64,000 bases of DNA from Linanthus parryae (GCA_023055425.1 JALGPY010000007.1:16502001-16566000); one strand, 5' to 3'; positions 31,345-43,408 are shown, numbered from the stretch's first letter. Notes: a model not told the origin generated them from the letters alone. A program made the numbers and translations.

Positions 31345-32376
31345 CTAGTAATTACCATATTCACAATCTCAAGCGGTGTAGAATTTATATTTGTTTTTGA
31401 TAAACTGGATTCATTCTAAAGCAACTGAAGCACCTGGCCCAGAGCCGGCCCAACCCTAAACCAGCTGGTGCTGCTGGTTTAGGCCCAACGTACATGAAGG
31501 CCCCAACCTACTTTACACTGAAGAGACCATAAAGGGCTCATACCCTCAACAACACATCTATGGAACATTTCTTTATTTTATTAAATTCAAACTCTCCCTC
31601 CTCCAACCAACTTCATCTCTCTCTCTCTTAAAAAGATAACTCAATTTGAAAGTCGCATCTATTGGACCATTGGATTTTATTAGCTCTGTTGGCATTGCCA
31701 TTATTTTGCCTAGGGTCATACATTTTAGGATTTTGCCATTTAGCCCTACTGTAAAGTAATTTAAGCTACGTTTTTGTGCAAGATTTTTTTTTTCTCTCTT
31801 TTCTTCCATTTTCAGAATATATTGTATGAAATAAAGGAATTCTTCTTATGAATACACATTAATTTGTAGTCTTAGAAAACCTATTTAGCATATCGTTAAA
31901 AGTTAATTCTAGCCCAAACTCGAGTTCTATCAAGGCTGCTCAAGTCCAGCCCAGCCCAGCCCGAGATAGGAGCACCGCTAGCCTGCCAAAGCCCAAATTT
32001 ATACAAATTAATTCTAGTTATGAGTGAATTTTGGCTAGCTCGTTGAGCTTAAAATGAATTTAGTTATCACTTTGAGCTCAATTTAAATTGCACCCTTAAA
32101 ATTAAATTTGTAACTTAAACGTAAAAGAAGATATTACCATGAGCATTTCAAAGTTTGTTATTGGAGGCTAAAAAATAATAACTATATTCTGCTAGATCAA
32201 ATTAAAAAAAAATCACAATTTAGGAGTATCAAATGTGTTTTTTTTTTTTTTTTTGAGTACAATAGAATAGTAACTAATCGTTGGAAAAATAAACAAACTA
32301 GTTTAAGAAAAAATGCAAATAAAAAATAGCTAATAATCAAAAGAAAATAGTAGATTAGTGTAAATTACGTTACGTA
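31345..32376. other. Intergenic, partly duplicated flank
   Basis: Up to about 31560 and again at 31795-31885 it matches 34374-34590 and 34725-34810 (upstream flank of the next RING gene). Around 31920-31990 it carries AGCCC/CAGCCC-rich sequence of the type found in plant non-autonomous DNA elements. No gene seen. Confidence 0.5.
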
Positions 32377-32605
32377 CTCCCTCCGTTCCTCCAAGTTTTT
32401 CAAAATATTATTTGGGTATTATTTAGGCTCAGCGATTTGGTTAGCAAAACGATACTAGAATTTGATAATCTTTTCATTGTGTCGCAGAGTAAGCTCTACA
32501 ATACGACAAAAAATTATCAAACTCTTGTTTTGTTTTGCTAACCAAATCGCTAAGTCCAAATAATACCAGAATAAGTTTTTGAAGAACTTGGAGGAACGGA
32601 GGGAT
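32377..32605. mobile_element. Stowaway-like MITE
   Basis: Inverted ends: CTCCCTCCGTTCCTCCAAG at left, and CTTGGAGGAACGGAGGGA at right. The whole 229 bp folds back on itself. The left side is flanked by TA and a TA lies next to the right end, as expected for Tc1/mariner MITEs. The inner arms (GCGATTTGGTTAGCAAAACG) resemble the foldback elements further right. Confidence 0.75.
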
Positions 32606-33659
32606 TAATTCTCTTCAAATATTATATTTATAGATAGTGATCATACAAATTTGGTCATTCGGCGAACCCGATTAATGTTTATGCTCAAGTCCGATCCTAA
32701 TTACAATTCGGCCTGCAAATTTATGTCTAAGTCTGTCTAAATTATTAAAAACATGTGCCCAAGCACTATTTTACTCCGGACCGGGATTTTGTCGGCCGAG
32801 TTCAGTATGTCCAAGTTGCACCCCGTAATTAATATTACAGCTATATATTTTTTTTTTTTTGAAATAGTTGCACCCTCATACTATCCAATGAATATTCTTA
32901 GAACTTTTACCTAATGAACATTCTTCAGAGGTACACCTAATGAACATTCTTAGAATATTTAAGGATGAATCAAACAGATAAAGAAAATTTTGATTTTCAA
33001 TCTGCAGAGATTTTGGAAAACACAAATGAAAGCCACTATATCTTGAAAATTAGCAATTCTTAAATCATGGACCTGCATCTCCACCCTTCGAGAAGAATGC
33101 AAGGGAAAGGGGGAGAGAGAGAAGAAGGAAAGAAAAAAATGGTTTTCAACCCCTTTGAGGGGATTAGGCCTTACCCATTTAGTAAATAAAAATGTCGGTT
33201 GTGCATAGGATCGATCTAAAACTCTTGCCTACACAGACTACTACGAATGATCGGAATAACCTCCACCCATCTTGGAATGAGTATCTTTTTCTCTTGCACT
33301 CTCAAGAGATGAAGGACCGGCTAAATGATACAAGAGCTTGTCAAAATTCTCATACTCGACCTCGTCAAAATGATAAAAAAATCAACAAAACACTCATATT
33401 GAGAAGAAATAAAATTTTAACATAGTGGATTTAAAGGAATCTTGTAAAATATACCCGCGGCTTCATCCGAACCCAGGACTAATGCGGCCCAGCAAGATCT
33501 ACCTTCAATCATTATACATTTATACATTCGTAGATGTTTGTAATGAACCAATACAATTATTATGTCCTTAAAAATTTCAAATGAAAAAAGAATTTAATTA
33601 AAAATAAATAAATAAATAAAATCTCCTCTACTTTTTTCCTCCTCACGATGGTCCTCCAT
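32606..33659. other. Intergenic, partly duplicated
   Basis: 33060-33660 is homologous to 37340-37890, the 3' flank of the RING gene at 37903. It was once the flank of another copy of that gene. No intact frame. Confidence 0.5.
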
Positions 33660-33710
33660 AATTAATTACGGCATCTTGTACCTGCAAATGGGCATGACCG
33701 ATTCATTCTC
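33660..33710 (-). pseudogene. 3' end relic of a RING-H2 gene
   Basis: Matches the last codons and 3' flank of the RING gene at 37903-38175 (there SCPICRYKMP then stop). One C is missing, so the frame is shifted, and homology ends after about 40 bp. Confidence 0.6.
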
Positions 33711-33869
33711 AACTCTGCACACTCACGCGTACCAAACATGTGATGGAATAGAGGAACAAGAATATTCCCGATGTGACATTCAATAATTGGATCGAACATC
33801 TAAACCCTAACCTTGCAACTAAGAGAAAGGAAAACAAAAATACTAATTACCAAGTTCATGCCATTCTAA

Positions 33870-34268
33870 TCAACTCTCGGCCATCCTATACCTGCAAAGA
33901 GGGCACGTTCTGCGGCTCTCCAACCACCTAGTAATACAATTCGAATGGTACTTATGTTTACATGGCATCTCCTTAGCCGTCGATCCTACCTCGTACTCCC
34001 CCAAACATATCGCGCATTCCAAGCCTTCTTCAGTTATCTTCACTGCCGGCATTGCCTCAATCAACTCCTTGGACGTCACCTGCAGGCTGCCTTCACTTGC
34101 ATTGTGCAACAGATTGATGGAGTTCAAGATTTCGTCTAGCCAGAAGTCGGTGAGGGGCTCGTCTGTCAGCAAGTCTTCTGTAGAGATCGAGAACACCTCC
34201 ACCTCAAGGTCGCCTAACAAGGATTGGAACATGCTCATCAGCATTGGATCTTCTGAAGAGGATGACAT
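33870..34268 (-). CDS. RING-H2 finger protein, putative E3 ubiquitin ligase
   Basis: Intronless, 132 residues, a close paralogue of 30826-31242: same MSSSSEDP start, acidic N-terminus, KELIEAMPAVKI linker and complete C3H2C3 RING (C85, C88, C103, H105, H108, C111, C122, C125; W115). Two short deletions in the acidic part explain the length difference. TATAAA at 34368-34373. Both flanks are shared with 30826-31242, so the pair arose by a tandem duplication of about 1 kb. Intact and probably expressed. Confidence 0.88.
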   Translation of the reverse strand: MSSSSEDPMLMSMFQSLLGDLEVEVFSISTEDLLTDEPLTDFWLDEILNSINLLHNASEGSLQVTSKELIEAMPAVKITEEGLECAICLGEYEVGSTAKEMPCKHKYHSNCITRWLESRRTCPLCRYRMAES

Positions 34269-34367
34269 TCTGCTGCTATACTACTTACTGGCCTAAGGAA
34301 TCAAAGTATAGGCGTATTAGTACTAATGCGTATTCGAGTGAGAGCAATTAAGGCGAGGCCTCTTAAA

Positions 34368-34373
34368 TTTATA
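34368..34373 (-). promoter_or_regulatory. TATA box of RING gene 33870-34268
   Basis: TATAAA on the minus strand about 100 bp before the ATG, conserved with the paralogue. Confidence 0.55.
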
Positions 34374-35376
34374 CTAGTAGTTACCATATTCTTAATCTCA
34401 CGCGGGGTAGGATTTGTATTTGTTTTTGATAAACTGGATTCATTACAAAGCAACTGTAGCACCTGACCCAGAGCCGGCCCAACCCTAAACCAGCTGGTGC
34501 TGCTGGTTTAGGCCCAACGTCCTTGAAGGCCCCAACCTGCTTTACCCTGAAGAGACAGACCATAAAGGCCTCATGCCCTCAACAACACATCTATTGGACG
34601 ATTGGATTTTATTAGCTCTCTTGACCTTGCCATAATATAATCTAGGGTCATACATTTCAGGATTTTGCCATTTTATCAGACTGTAAAGTAACATTTTTTA
34701 GCAACATTTTTTTTTTCTTTTTTCCATTTTCAGAATATATTCTACCAAATAAATAAATTCTTCTTATGAATACACATCACATTTGTACTCTTAGAAAACC
34801 TATTTTTCTTAATTTTTACCTAATAAACATTCTAAGAATTTTTAAGGATCAATTCATCCTTAAAAATCAACGTCTGCATATTGGAAATCAAACAGATAAA
34901 GAATTTTCTATATTATTTGTTTGATTCGAATCAAAGAAAATTTTGATTTTTAATATGCAGACGTTGATTTTGGAAAACATTAATGAAAGCCACTATATAT
35001 AGAAAATTAGCCATTCTTAAATCTTGGACCTGCATCTCCACTAAGCCTTGTCATCGGTCCAGTGGCCCGACCAACCCGCCCAACCCAGCCCAGTGTGGGT
35101 GGGTTTGGGTTCGGGAAATTTCAGCCCCGTACGGGCTTGGGCCAATAAAACGAGCCCGAATTGTGAATGGGTTGGGCTTGGGTTCAAGCTCTTCAGCCCA
35201 CCCCAGCCTGGCCAGTGACGGAATGAATAATCAAACATTTAATAATTATAAATATGCTTTATATATGTTTTGGATAGTTTAATTTGCAAATGTGTAATTT
35301 TGTAATTTTTAGTAACACAGGGGTATTGAATTGTCATAAAATAATATGTACTAACATATTAATATAATATAGTAGT
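34374..35376. other. Intergenic with inverted repeat
   Basis: The first 400 bp or so match the upstream flank of the other paralogue. 34863-34882 and 34952-34971 form a perfect 20-bp inverted repeat around a 69-bp centre. 35060-35220 is rich in GGGTTGGGCTTGGG/AGCCC, as in plant non-autonomous DNA elements. No gene seen. Confidence 0.5.
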
Positions 35377-37011
35377 GGGTAAAAGACAAAAACCACCCCT
35401 CGAGTATGGGGTATATACAAAAAAACCCCTCGTGTTCGGAGATATACAAAAACCACCCCTGTCAGAGTTAGTGACTAACGGCACACTAACGGAGGGGTTA
35501 AATGACATATTTACCCTCATTTTGGAAAAAAATACCACACTATATATACCTTTTTTTCTTCTTCCTCCCCATTACCTAACCCTACTGCCTCTCTCACTTT
35601 CTCCTTCCCACCTCTCTCTCTCTCTCTCTCTCCTTCCCCGTCCCTCTTTTCACCACATCAGATCGAGCTTCTCTCACCGGCGACGACGACCAGAGCTCTC
35701 TTCACTGGCGACGACCAAAGCTCTCTTCACCGTCTCTCTCTCCTTTCCCATCCCTCTCTTCACTGGAGCTTGACGTCTCTCTCCATCAGAAGACTCTACC
35801 CCAATTCGAACCAGAGATTGGAGTTCAGAATGGAACCCTACGATTCCCCCTCCGACAAACCAGCGGATAATCACTCCACCAGCGTCGGCTCCTCTAATTA
35901 CAACGAGAACGCACCGAACCCTAGCACCGCCGAAACCCCAATTCGTGTTTCTGTTACAAATCGAGGTAATTATCGATTTCTCTCTCTCTGTATGTGTGTT
36001 GAATTTGTAGAAAATTGACCACAGAAACGCCAGTATGCAATCGCCAAAACAAATCCCCAATGCGCACTATGAACTCCTCGAGATCGACACGGCACCGCCG
36101 TTCAGGGAAAGAGCTCGTCAGGTGGATCTGGTTTCTCTGACAAAGACGAAGATGACATTGATGGATTTATGAACTCCCACTGTAATGGATCCGACGAAAG
36201 CTGCGATTGAGCATAAGGTTTATGTGAGGATTGGGCTTCTGGGTAACCCCATCTCTCTCTTTCTCTAGCTCTCTGTTGTTGGTGGACAGAGTTCGTAGTT
36301 TTTGGTTATGTCTGTAAATTATGTTATAACAATTTCCGGTACTTAATCTGTGTGGTTGATGTGAAAATGTGGGGAAAGATTTGGAATCGAGACTTAAGGA
36401 TAGGTGGGTATGTTTATATAGGAGAGGAAGGTTCTGTAATTGTTGCAAACAGATTTTGTAAATACTAGTGAAGATCTGCTGTGTAACTTGATTAATCTCA
36501 TGACAGAATTTTCAGACGGATTTGCTTTCTGAGTTTGTGAATTATTAAGCTTCTAATTTGTGATTTATATTTCCCATTTTCTTGTGGTTCAGTATAATGT
36601 TATTACTTTGATTGTTGGTTACTTTTGTTGTTGTTTGTGTTGGTGGTGAGGAAGGTGGTGGTGTTGGCGGTGTTTGTGGTGGTGGAGGTGGTGGGCAAGA
36701 ACACCAATTGATAAAAAAATTGTTGTTTGTTTGTTTTGTTATTGTTGTGGCGGCATGGTGGTAGTGGTCAAGAACATCAAGATGGGTGGTCAAGAACATT
36801 AAGAACATGAACAAAAAAAAATACTCATAAGGGCAAAATGGTCATAAAAAAGACAGATTGCACCCCATACTAATTTATTGTAACAGAAGGGTGCTTTTCG
36901 TCTAACGTCCATCCACTGACAGGGGTGGTTTTTGTCTCGACAGGGGTGGTTTTTGTATATCCCCGAACACGAGGGGTGTTTTTGTATATAACCCATACTC
37001 GAGGGGTGGGT
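35377..37011. mobile_element. Mutator-like element with long inverted ends (copy 1)
   Basis: Left end GGGTAAAAGACAAAAACC and about 90 further bases (CCCCTCGTGTTCGG, GATATACAAAAACC) recur inverted at about 36925-37011. No transposase. The related element at 38360-39658 has a 9-bp duplication, which points to the Mutator superfamily. The right end here is decayed and I found no duplication. The inside carries gene-like sequence, as in Pack-MULEs. Confidence 0.65.
35830..35965 (+). pseudogene. Possible captured exon in Mutator-like copy 1
   Basis: A frame from ATG 35830 (MEPYDSPSDKPADNHS...) stays open to CGAG|GTAAT at 35965/35966, a good donor site, and the region before it looks like a CT-rich 5' UTR. 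No domain recognised. No clear second exon; 36010-36180 looks weakly coding with stops. Probably a gene fragment picked up by the element. Confidence 0.3.
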
Positions 37012-37902
37012 GACTTCTCGCTGTTTTATAGCGGCACAGCGGCTGACTTTCTTACGTGAAAACTTAGTTGATATAAAAAACATATTAAATGCGTTAAATG
37101 CAAGACCAATTTACTCATAAGTAACTTTTAAAATTTAAAATTTATTATTTTAAATAAATATTGAAATTATTTTGGTCCACGGGTTGAGTTTGGGTTTAGT
37201 GTTTTTCAAATAGGTCGTGCTTGGGTTCAAGTGTTCGCCCAGACGATGGGTTGGGTTGGACCTGGGTTCACGTTTAAAATTGCTGGCCCGGTCTGGCCCG
37301 GCCCAACCCAACCCAACCCAGCCCGGCTCATGGCCGACCCTAATCTCCACCATTCAAGAAAAATGCAGGTGAAAGGGAAAGAGAGAGAAGAAAGGAAAAA
37401 AAATGTCTTCAACCCCTTGAGGGGATTAGGCCACACAGTTAGAACTAAAACTGTCTTATGTGCATAGGATCGATGTAAAACTTCTGCCTACACATACTAC
37501 GAATGATCGGAATAGGCTCCCCCATCTTGAAATAAGTATCTTGTTCTCTTGCGCTCTCAAGAGGTGAATGACCTGCTAAACGATACGAGAGCTTGTAAAA
37601 AAATTCATATTGCACCTCCGCAAAGTGATTAAAAAGTCTGATAATACACTCATATTGAGAAGAAAAAAATATTTAACATAGTGGATTTAAAGGAATCCTG
37701 CAAAATATAGCTTCATCCGAATCCAAGACCAATGCCCGCAAGATCTACCTTCAATCATTATATACCTCAGTAAATGTTTGTAATGAACCAATACAACCAT
37801 GTCCTTACAAATTCCAAATGACAAAAGAGTGTAATTAACTAAAAGTAAATAAATAAAATCTCCTCTTCTTTCATCCACCTCACAATGGTCCTCCATAATT
37901 AA
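37012..37902. other. Intergenic flank of RING gene, no gene
   Basis: 37150-37340 is GGGTTGGG/CCAACCCAACCC-rich repeat sequence. 37340-37890 is homologous to 33060-33660. Confidence 0.5.
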
Positions 37903-38175
37903 TCATGGCATCTTGTACCTGCAAATGGGGCATGACCGTTTCACTCTAAGCCATTCTGCTATACAAATTGAATGGTACCTGTGCTTACATGGCAACTCCT
38001 TAACCAACGAGCCCACCTTGTACTCATCCAAACATATAACGCAGTACTCCAAACCTAGTATTTCCTCTTTTAAGCTCACCTTCCGCATGGACTTAATCAA
38101 GTACTCGGACGCCACTGCCGCCAAGCTGCTGCTGTGACGATTACCTCTGTTGCGAGGAGCTCCAATCGACGACAT
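37903..38175 (-). CDS. Short RING-H2 finger protein
   Basis: 90 residues from the ATG at 38175 (an in-frame ATG at 38235 would add 20). Basic N-terminus (APRNRGNRHS), a LIKSMRKVSLKEEIL helix, and a C3H2C3 RING that fills the C-terminal half: C45, C48, C63, H65, H68, C71, C82, C85, W75. It lacks the acidic N-terminal part of its neighbours and forms its own subfamily with the relics at 30081-30305 and 33660-33710. It sits between two Mutator-like elements (185 bp before one, about 890 bp after the other). Intact, but being so short its activity is uncertain. Confidence 0.75.
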   Translation of the reverse strand: MSSIGAPRNRGNRHSSSLAAVASEYLIKSMRKVSLKEEILGLEYCVICLDEYKVGSLVKELPCKHRYHSICIAEWLRVKRSCPICRYKMP

Positions 38176-38359
38176 TTTTGTTGTAGTTGTAACGTAAAAA
38201 CAGAGGGATACTGAGGTTAAAAGTACCCCCTCCACTAGCTACATCTGCAACTACAACTCTTACGTTACTAGTCTTTCTCTTCGTTCAAACTTCCTTAGAT
38301 ATGGAGACAAAATCGACCCATCAGAGAGCTAGCCTCTTGATAATTTTGATTTATAATAG

Positions 38360-39370
38360 AGGAAAAGACAAAAACCACCCTTTGAGTATGGGGTATATAC
38401 AAAAAAATCACTCGTGTTCGGGGATATACAAAGACCACCCCTGTCGAGACAAAAACCGCTCCGGTCTGTGGATGGACGTTAGACGAAAAGCACCCTTCTG
38501 TTACAATCAATAAGTATGGGGGAGCAATCTGTCTTTTTTATGACCATTTGGCCCCTATTTGAATTTTTGTGTTTGTGATTTATGTTCTTGGTGCTCTTCT
38601 TCACCACCACCTCCACCACCAACACACCACCACCACCACGAACAAGCACCAGAGACGCTTGGGTTAGAACAGATCAACCAAGAACACATCAAAAAAATCA
38701 ACAAGATCAACTGATCAAAATCAAATAAAAAACAGATATGAGATCAAACAACAGCAGCTTTACATTCCAACAATGTAAAAGTAAAAGATAACCACAATCT
38801 AAACATACAGATCTAAAGCAACAATATTTTCACTGTAAACCCTTATAATGTACAGATCTGTACATCTTGAAGCAAAAAAATCATCAAGAAAAAGAAACGG
38901 ATAGATGTAGGAGAAGAACAGACAGATGAAGACGATGCCACCAGAGAGAAAGACGGAAGACCTCTGCTGCCGATGTAGGCGAAGGCAGCGGCGACGGACA
39001 CGGAGTCGGCGATGAGGACGACCTTGTCCTCCTCCTCCACCTTCTTCTTCGATCTGGTTCCTGTCAGGTCCGGTTCGTCCATTTCTCGATCTGGATTGCC
39101 TCTCTCCGATTTGGATCGGCCACCTCTCTTAATGGCCATGGACTTGTCGTCGCCGGAGAAGCTGATACTCCTGAAACGGGAACCGAACGGAATCGGTCAG
39201 GTGGTGATTTATCCCTTCGACGCCGACGAATCGATCTGGGTAATCATACTCTCCGGATCCGAACGTGCTTCTGCTCCGGTGTGGTGGTGGAGGAAGTCTT
39301 GAAAGGAGATGGACAACCTTGGAAGGAGATGGAGGGGATGGATGGTGGTGGAGGAAGGTCCTGAGTTGGT

Positions 39371-39433
<63 letters not shown>

Positions 39434-39658
39434 CATGAGAAAGAGGGCGCTAGGGTTAGAGTGTAGGGAAGAAGAAGAAAAAATGTATTTATAGTGTGGC
39501 ATTTTTCTCCAATATGAGGGTAATTATGTCTTTTCACACCTCCGTTAGTGAGCCATTAGAGGGTAACTCTGACAGGAGTGGTCTTTGTATATCCCCGAAC
39601 ACGAGGGGTTTTTTTTGTATATACCCCATACTCAAGGGGTGTTTTTTGTCTTTTATCC
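38360..39658. mobile_element. Mutator-like element with long inverted ends (copy 2)
   Basis: Flanked by the perfect 9-bp duplication TTTATAATA (38351-38359 and 39659-39667). Ends are GAGGAAAAGACAAAAACCAC and, inverted, GGATAAAAGACAAAAAACAC, with about 90 bp of shared inner sequence (GAGTATGGGGTATATAC, TCGTGTTCGGGGATATAC). It is inverted relative to copy 1. No transposase. The inside has a GC-richer part (38890-39300), possibly a captured gene fragment, and a long GA run. Confidence 0.8.
39372..39428. repeat. (GA)n microsatellite
   Basis: About 28 uninterrupted GA units inside Mutator-like copy 2. It creates low-complexity frames on both strands that should be ignored. Confidence 0.9.
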
Positions 39659-39667
39659 TTTATAATA

Positions 39668-40139
39668 ATAAATAGTTAAATTTCATACCATCTATACTCT
39701 CTCTTTTTTGTTAGCAACACGGAAGATAAGAGGGTGTTTTATTAATTGTTGTTTTCATAACAAGTAGTATAAAGAAAAAGGTCCCTCAAAGTCAAATGGC
39801 AACTAGCTGCTGTCAGTGACAGAGCTAGAAAATCAAACAAGTTAGGGCAAGAAATAAGTCAAATTGTAGAATTGATAACTTTTGATTTTACTTCGGAAAA
39901 CAATGCAATTTTTTATAAGGGTGCACTTGTAAAAAGCCTATAAAAATGAGATACTAGTGAAATGTTCTTAAAATGAATGGGGTGATTGCCCACCTTGGTC
40001 CATTCACCCTTGGCTGGTATAACTTAAAGTATCCCGATTCAGGATAAATAACGATCCTCAACTTGACACTGCACGTGCTAGTAACTATGCAAAAGAAAAT
40101 TCAAACAAATCAACAGTGACATCATATTTATGAGTTGGC
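39668..40139. other. Intergenic, no gene seen
   Basis: AT-rich. 39815-40010 (GTGACAGAGCTAGAAAATC ... GGTGATTGCCCACCTTGG) resembles a common type of decayed plant MITE, but ends could not be set. Confidence 0.4.
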
Positions 40140-41520
40140 GTAGATAAAACTCGGATGATCTCAGAGTGAAGCAAAAAAATGTTCTGCCTCGTCAGATGGT
40201 TTCAAGGCGAAGATCGGGTTCAAGTATGGGCGATGAAAATTTATTTCCGAAAGATTTGCAAGATGGAGAGGAGATAAATATTCATGAAGTAGATCAAAAT
40301 ACGCTTGACTTCCGTTTCTCCTCCAAAGAGGTTTTGTACCGAATCAAAGGAGTAGGTGCATGAGTTTTTATAAGAAGATCTTGTTGATGAAACCTTGGAG
40401 CGTGGGACATCCCACAATGAACGTAATTTTTCATGATGTGGGTCTGGATCCAAATCTAGAACTTACCCATTTTTTTTTCAAGGAAAACTCTAGTAAGATG
40501 ACCTTGCAAAAAGCTGGAACTATTCTCAAAACAGGCCCAGGTTATGAATGGAAAAAGAGGAGATTACATCAGAACTCATGTCAGAATCAGTCTTTAGAAA
40601 CCCTAGAGTCGTGGGGGATACATCGAAGTGCTCAATCAAAAATCGTGGTTGGATTAAAAATATGAGAGAATTATTTTTGTATGTGAATGGCCTGGTCGTA
40701 TAATATATAATAGTGAAAGATGTGGGAAAGCGGAATGAAACGTTCCGATATACCGAGTTATGGCCCCTGGTTACAATTTTGCCTACCTCCACGAATAAAG
40801 AAGAGCAAACCAGTGAAACACGCCGAAGGGAACCCAAATAAAGCTATCGAGGATACCGAGGCAGTGGTAGATATGGCGAAGAAATTGGCTTAGACCTTAG
40901 TAACACCTCTGGCCAGGTACTGAGGCTATGCTAGATGAAGAAGTGGGTAATGATGGGCAGATTGTTACAATAGCAAATAACCCACTCTGGAGGGATGTAA
41001 ATCAAGAACATATTAGTGAGAAAGAAGCTAGAAATAATAAAGGAAAGGCAATAGTCACAGTTGACAAACCGGCACAAATTGGAAGACAGTTCATTTCTAT
41101 TCGTCTTCCAGGGGCCACCAAGCCTATTTTTGAATCATTGATGGGGGAACTCTAAAAGAAAATATTGTTTGATAGGTTTCAGCCCAGACCCACAGGAGAA
41201 AATGGGAGATGTTAGCTGGAAGAACCTTAATAGTAGAGGAGTTGCTGCTTGGGTGATGAGAAACAGCCAGGGGCTTGTCCTTGATGGCTTCTGTGTTCCC
41301 TGCAAAGCTACTTCTCCACAAATTGCAGAAGTTATGTCACTCAGAAGAGCAATCTGTGGAACTACAGAGTACTCTCAAGACGTTATTTTTTAGATAGACT
41401 GCAAGGAGGTAGTTACTTGGGTTAACAATGAAACCCACTCTCCTTGGAAAGTAGGAGAAATTATAAAAGATATCCAACTCTATAGACAACATAGGGTTTT
41501 CTCTCTGGTTTGGTGTAGTA
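40140..41520 (+). pseudogene. Degenerate LINE fragment: DUF4283-like and RNase H-like parts
   Basis: Several short plus frames. 40166-40665 resembles the N-terminal domain of plant L1-type LINE ORFs (DUF4283: LLMKPWSVGHPT in the place of L-x-x-K-P-W). 41205-41500 resembles the C-terminal RNase H-like domain (RVT_3: VMRNSQGLVLDGF, QIAEVMSLRRAI, then DCKEVVTWVNN). Many stops and shifts. RT is missing between them, so this is an internally deleted remnant. Confidence 0.55.
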
Positions 41521-41589
41521 TATTAGCTAACAAAAAGTAGCTGATTAATTATGTTGCTAACAAAGTGGTGGTGGCTGCTGAGCGGCACC

Positions 41590-42330
41590 GCCAACCGCAA
41601 CAAGTCTCTTGAGCTAGAATGTGCGGGGTTACGTTGTCTCTCTTCGTGATCTCGTGAAGAGACAGAAGCCCACCGTTGTCTTCTTAATGGAGATGGATAT
41701 GTATGCAACCGATATGGAGAAGGTAAGACAGAGACTTAGATACCATAGTGGCGTTTACCCAGACTGTGGCGGCAAAAAGGGTGGCCTTGATTTGTTGCGG
41801 AATCAGGATCGACGAGGTGGATTTTATGCTTCTATCGTACTAAGATATCACATTCAGAGTCGGGTTTGGATGGGTAAAGGTCAGTCGCAGTGGATTTTAA
41901 CGCGCTTTTAGGGAGACCCAGCCTAAAATGTGCGACACAATTCGTGGAAGTTCCTTACTCGAATCCTGATTCAAAACCATGCCTGGTGTGTTGTGAGAGA
42001 CTTCAATGCAATTGTTTCGGTTGTTGATAAAGAAGGGGAGTTGTATCCATCTTCAAAATTAGAGCTACGGGATATAGGTTTATCTGGAAATCAGTTTGCT
42101 TGGAGCAATAATCAAGAAAACGAATACTCATTTAGGGAATGGTTAAATCGATGTTGCGAGAGGAAACGACGTGGAGGCAGCGTTCTTGGATGTTATGGAG
42201 AAGAATACAAGAAGTGGGTCTTGCAGTTGGCGATAGAAGAGACTGTCTCAGGGGTTGATTTAATTGCAGATATATGCTTGCAACTGATGGACAATCTTGA
42301 GAAAGTAGAGCTTAGGCTCCGCTTTATTTA
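41590..42330 (+). pseudogene. Degenerate LINE fragment: endonuclease-like part
   Basis: 41621-41820 (LVKRQKPTVVFLMEMDM...) and 41960-42140 (AWCVVRDFNAIV, GLSGNQFAWSN) match the endonuclease/exonuclease/phosphatase domain of plant L1-type LINEs in two frames with stops. It lies downstream of an RNase H piece, the reverse of the normal order, so it must come from a second insertion or a rearrangement. Confidence 0.6.
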
Positions 42331-42667
42331 TTTTTTATTTTTTTTATTTTTTTTAACAGAATTCTTCTTTTTAGAAAAAAGGTAAAAAAGTTGCTTACAT
42401 TGGAATTGTTAAATTTTCTAAAAAAAATTAGGCACATTTTAATAAAAATGTAGCTTTCTTATGTTCTATTTTAGCCCCTAAAAAATAATTTTTAGATATA
42501 AAAAATAAGGAAAACTGAAGTTAAAAAAATAAATGTTTTTTGGTCTTATAAAAAGGTGAAAAACTTACCCAATAAATTATAATGAAAATGACCTAAATAT
42601 AATTTTTTTTTGACTTAAGAAAAATAAAAGGTCGTCTAAAATTACACAAAGAAACCAGGGTTTAAAG

Positions 42668-43145
42668 TAGGGATGACAATTGGGTCCGATCCGATCCGAT
42701 ATCCGGGATGATCCGATCCTATTGGAGCAGATTTGATCCGATGCGTTTGGAAATAGATCGCATATGGATCACAAGTTTTATGATCCGTGAAACCCGATCT
42801 GATTCAATTAGGTTTACGTACGTAAACATACATGTATTATTATAATTACATATATAACTTTTACTTTGTTTTACTTTAGATAACGTCCTAAGTTTGGTAT
42901 ATCTGTATTTTTGTTGTGAATAAATTGATAAAATTATAAATGTAAAATGCATGTTAATTCAGTTTTGATTTTGATTCATAATAATCTTAGGTCAGATGAA
43001 CAAAAAATATTGTCCGCCCTGATCCGATGGATAATCGGATTCGAATCAGGTAAAATTCAGTCTGAATCCGATCCGATCTGAAACCTTATGGACCTGATCA
43101 GGATTTAGACTGATCCGATCCAAACCCGCTCCGTTGCCATCCCTA
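42668..43145. mobile_element. hAT-type MITE with perfect 8-bp duplication
   Basis: Ends TAGGGATGACAA and, inverted, TAGGGATGGCAA, flanked on both sides by GTTTAAAG (42660-42667 and 43146-43153). The interior is rich in GATCCGATCC, with no coding capacity. Confidence 0.88.
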
Positions 43146-43408
43146 GTTTAAAGTCATGTTTGCAGAGGTAATAGGGTAGCAAATTTATTTGCTCAATAAG
43201 TCCTCCATGTAGGACATAGCTGCTTGTATTGAAGATAAAGAGGAATGGGAAGAAAGAATTGCTATTTATGTTATTAGCTATTTGTAATTTTTCTCCTTTA
43301 TGGGGGTTCATTTGGTATTATTAATAAGTTTTTGGCTTGTTGCTATTATGTACACATGGCAGTCAATGATTGGGTATTTTTTTCATTTTCATTGCTTTCA
43401 TCAGCTAC

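Noticed and set aside
34983..35282. 99-codon plus frame with GLGLGSSSSAHP-like product
   Set aside because: Translation of the GGGTTGGGCTTGGG repeat-type sequence with no homology and no promoter signs.
39309..39502. Frames on both strands across the GA microsatellite
   Set aside because: Pure dinucleotide repeat translation.
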